Shown one piece after another: positions 12,925 to 13,671 of a stretch of 13,671 nucleotides of DNA (positions within the stretch are counted from its first letter, which is position 1; each line of letters starts with the position of its first letter). The DNA is from Burkholderiales bacterium (GTDB taxonomy: Bacteria > Pseudomonadota > Gammaproteobacteria > Burkholderiales > Burkholderiaceae_C). The notes beneath the pieces are model-generated. The model saw only the letters and a list, made by a program, of their open reading frames with translations. It was not told where the DNA came from and did not search any database. The stretch is taken from positions 1-13,671 of the forward strand of contig CANBSV010000073.1 in assembly GCA_947372225.1 (NCBI GenBank), given 5' to 3'. Made by a program: the position numbers and the translations under genes.

Positions 12925-13671
12925 GCGAGCCACGCGTCAAATTGATCACCTCGCGTGACAACTCTCTGCTGGTGCGGTTGCGCAAGCAGGCCCGCGACCC
13001 GGTGGCGTACCGCAAAAGTCATGAGCTGTGGCTTGAGGGCGACCACCTCTGTCGAGCCTTCTTGCAGCGAGGCGGGGTGCCCGTGCAGGCCGTCGTCACG
13101 GAATCAGCATGGGAGTCTCCGTTGCGCGATCTTGCACTCGCCGCCCCGGTCGTTTCGGTGCTCCAGGGCGCTTTGATGGATGGCATCAGCAACCTGGAGT
13201 CTGCGCCGCCGATCGGGTTCATCGTGGAGTGGCAGCCTGCTCCCGTCGTGCGGCCGGACGTTGCCACGGTGGTGCTTGATCGCTTACAGGATGCGGGCAA
13301 TGTGGGCACGGTCTTGCGCAGCGCTTCGGCCTTTGGTTTCACCCAAGTGGTGGCGATCAAGGGCACCGCGGGCCTGTGGTCGCCGAAGGTTGTGCGTGCA
13401 GGCATGGGGGCGCATTTCGGTTTGTCACTGATCGAAGGCGTCGATGTCGAGGCTTTGGGCGCGCTGCGTTTGCCATTGCTCGCCACCAGTTCGCACGCCG
13501 ATCAGGCCATCCACGAGGTGGGCTTGCCCTGGCCTTGTGCCTGGGTGCTCGGGCACGAAGGCGAGGGTGTTTCCCTCGCACTGCAATCTCGCTGCAGCCG
13601 GTCGCTGCGCATCGCGCAGCCCGGGGGCGAGGAGTCACTCAACGTGGCTGTCGCGGCGGCCGTGTGCTTTT
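12921..13671 (+). CDS. TrmH/SpoU-family RNA 2'-O-ribose methyltransferase (3' end cut by window edge)
   Basis: This SPOUT-class enzyme would methylate a ribose 2'-OH of tRNA or rRNA using S-adenosylmethionine; the exact target cannot be read from the sequence. The frame runs from ATG 12921 (ATGA overlap with rnhB) to the window end, 250 full codons without a stop. It has an N-terminal substrate-binding-like domain (about 5-100, with YRKSHELWLEGDHLCRAFL) and the three SpoU motifs: motif 1 LQDAGNVGTVLRSASAFGF (122-140; Asn127, Arg133), motif 2 VLGHEGEGVS (209-218) and motif 3 IAQPGGEESLNVAVAAAV (231-248). Motif 3, which forms the C-terminal knot, is nearly complete, so only a few residues are probably missing. 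It resembles the RlmB/TrmH subgroup, but RlmB identity is not claimed. Confidence 0.92.
   Translation, partial: MSEPRVKLITSRDNSLLVRLRKQARDPVAYRKSHELWLEGDHLCRAFLQRGGVPVQAVVTESAWESPLRDLALAAPVVSVLQGALMDGISNLESAPPIGFIVEWQPAPVVRPDVATVVLDRLQDAGNVGTVLRSASAFGFTQVVAIKGTAGLWSPKVVRAGMGAHFGLSLIEGVDVEALGALRLPLLATSSHADQAIHEVGLPWPCAWVLGHEGEGVSLALQSRCSRSLRIAQPGGEESLNVAVAAAVCF

Noticed and set aside
13548..13577. His in motif 2 (GHEGEG) of the SpoU methyltransferase as a possible loss of function
   Set aside because: This position varies across the family (Asn, Ala and Gln occur), while the motif 1 Asn and Arg and the motif 3 Ser-Leu-Asn are intact.

Overview
The window is one unbroken, single-strand (+) run of housekeeping genes with no mobile, phage, CRISPR or RNA-gene sequence that I can see. 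The order is tsf (3' part) - pyrH - frr - uppS - cdsA - dxr - rseP - bamA - skp - lpxD - fabZ - lpxA - lpxB - rnhB - TrmH/SpoU-type RNA methyltransferase (5' part). This is the conserved proteobacterial 'translation factor / isoprenoid-phospholipid / outer-membrane assembly / lipid A' cluster. Base composition is high in G+C by eye. The uppS-cdsA-dxr order (E. coli has dxr first) and an RNA methyltransferase after rnhB (E. coli has dnaE there) suggest a betaproteobacterium, most likely Burkholderiales and probably Comamonadaceae or a relative. That assignment rests on remembered gene orders and is inference.

Layout. 1-399 is the C-terminal part of EF-Ts, followed by a GC-rich hairpin at 412-437 that probably terminates or attenuates the rpsB-tsf transcript. 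483-1778 holds UMP kinase and ribosome recycling factor. 1828-4611 holds the undecaprenyl and CDP-diacylglycerol synthases and DXP reductoisomerase, which supply the cell-wall lipid carrier, phospholipid precursors and isoprenoid precursors. 4608-8813 holds the envelope quality-control genes: site-2 protease RseP, outer-membrane insertase BamA and periplasmic chaperone Skp. 8794-12332 holds four lipid A or fatty acid genes, lpxD-fabZ-lpxA-lpxB. The window ends with RNase HII and the start of a 2'-O-ribose RNA methyltransferase.

From uppS onward the genes are tightly packed. Several neighbours share start and stop bases (dxr/rseP, bamA/skp, lpxD/fabZ, rnhB/methyltransferase) or overlap further (skp/lpxD, probably lpxB/rnhB). 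This suggests operon transcription with translational coupling. The widest gaps are 83 bp (tsf-pyrH), 63 bp (fabZ-lpxA), 49 bp (frr-uppS) and 36 bp (lpxA-lpxB). There is no gene-free stretch over 300 bases.

I found no undescribed multi-gene system. The observations most worth a second look are small. First, a possible 18-codon ORF with a strong Shine-Dalgarno sits exactly between frr and uppS, sharing bases with both. Second, a phenylalanine occupies the acyl-chain 'ruler' position of LpxA and predicts short (about C10) 3-hydroxyacyl chains on lipid A. Third, the bamA start has an anti-Shine-Dalgarno-like CCTCCT where a ribosome binding site is expected.
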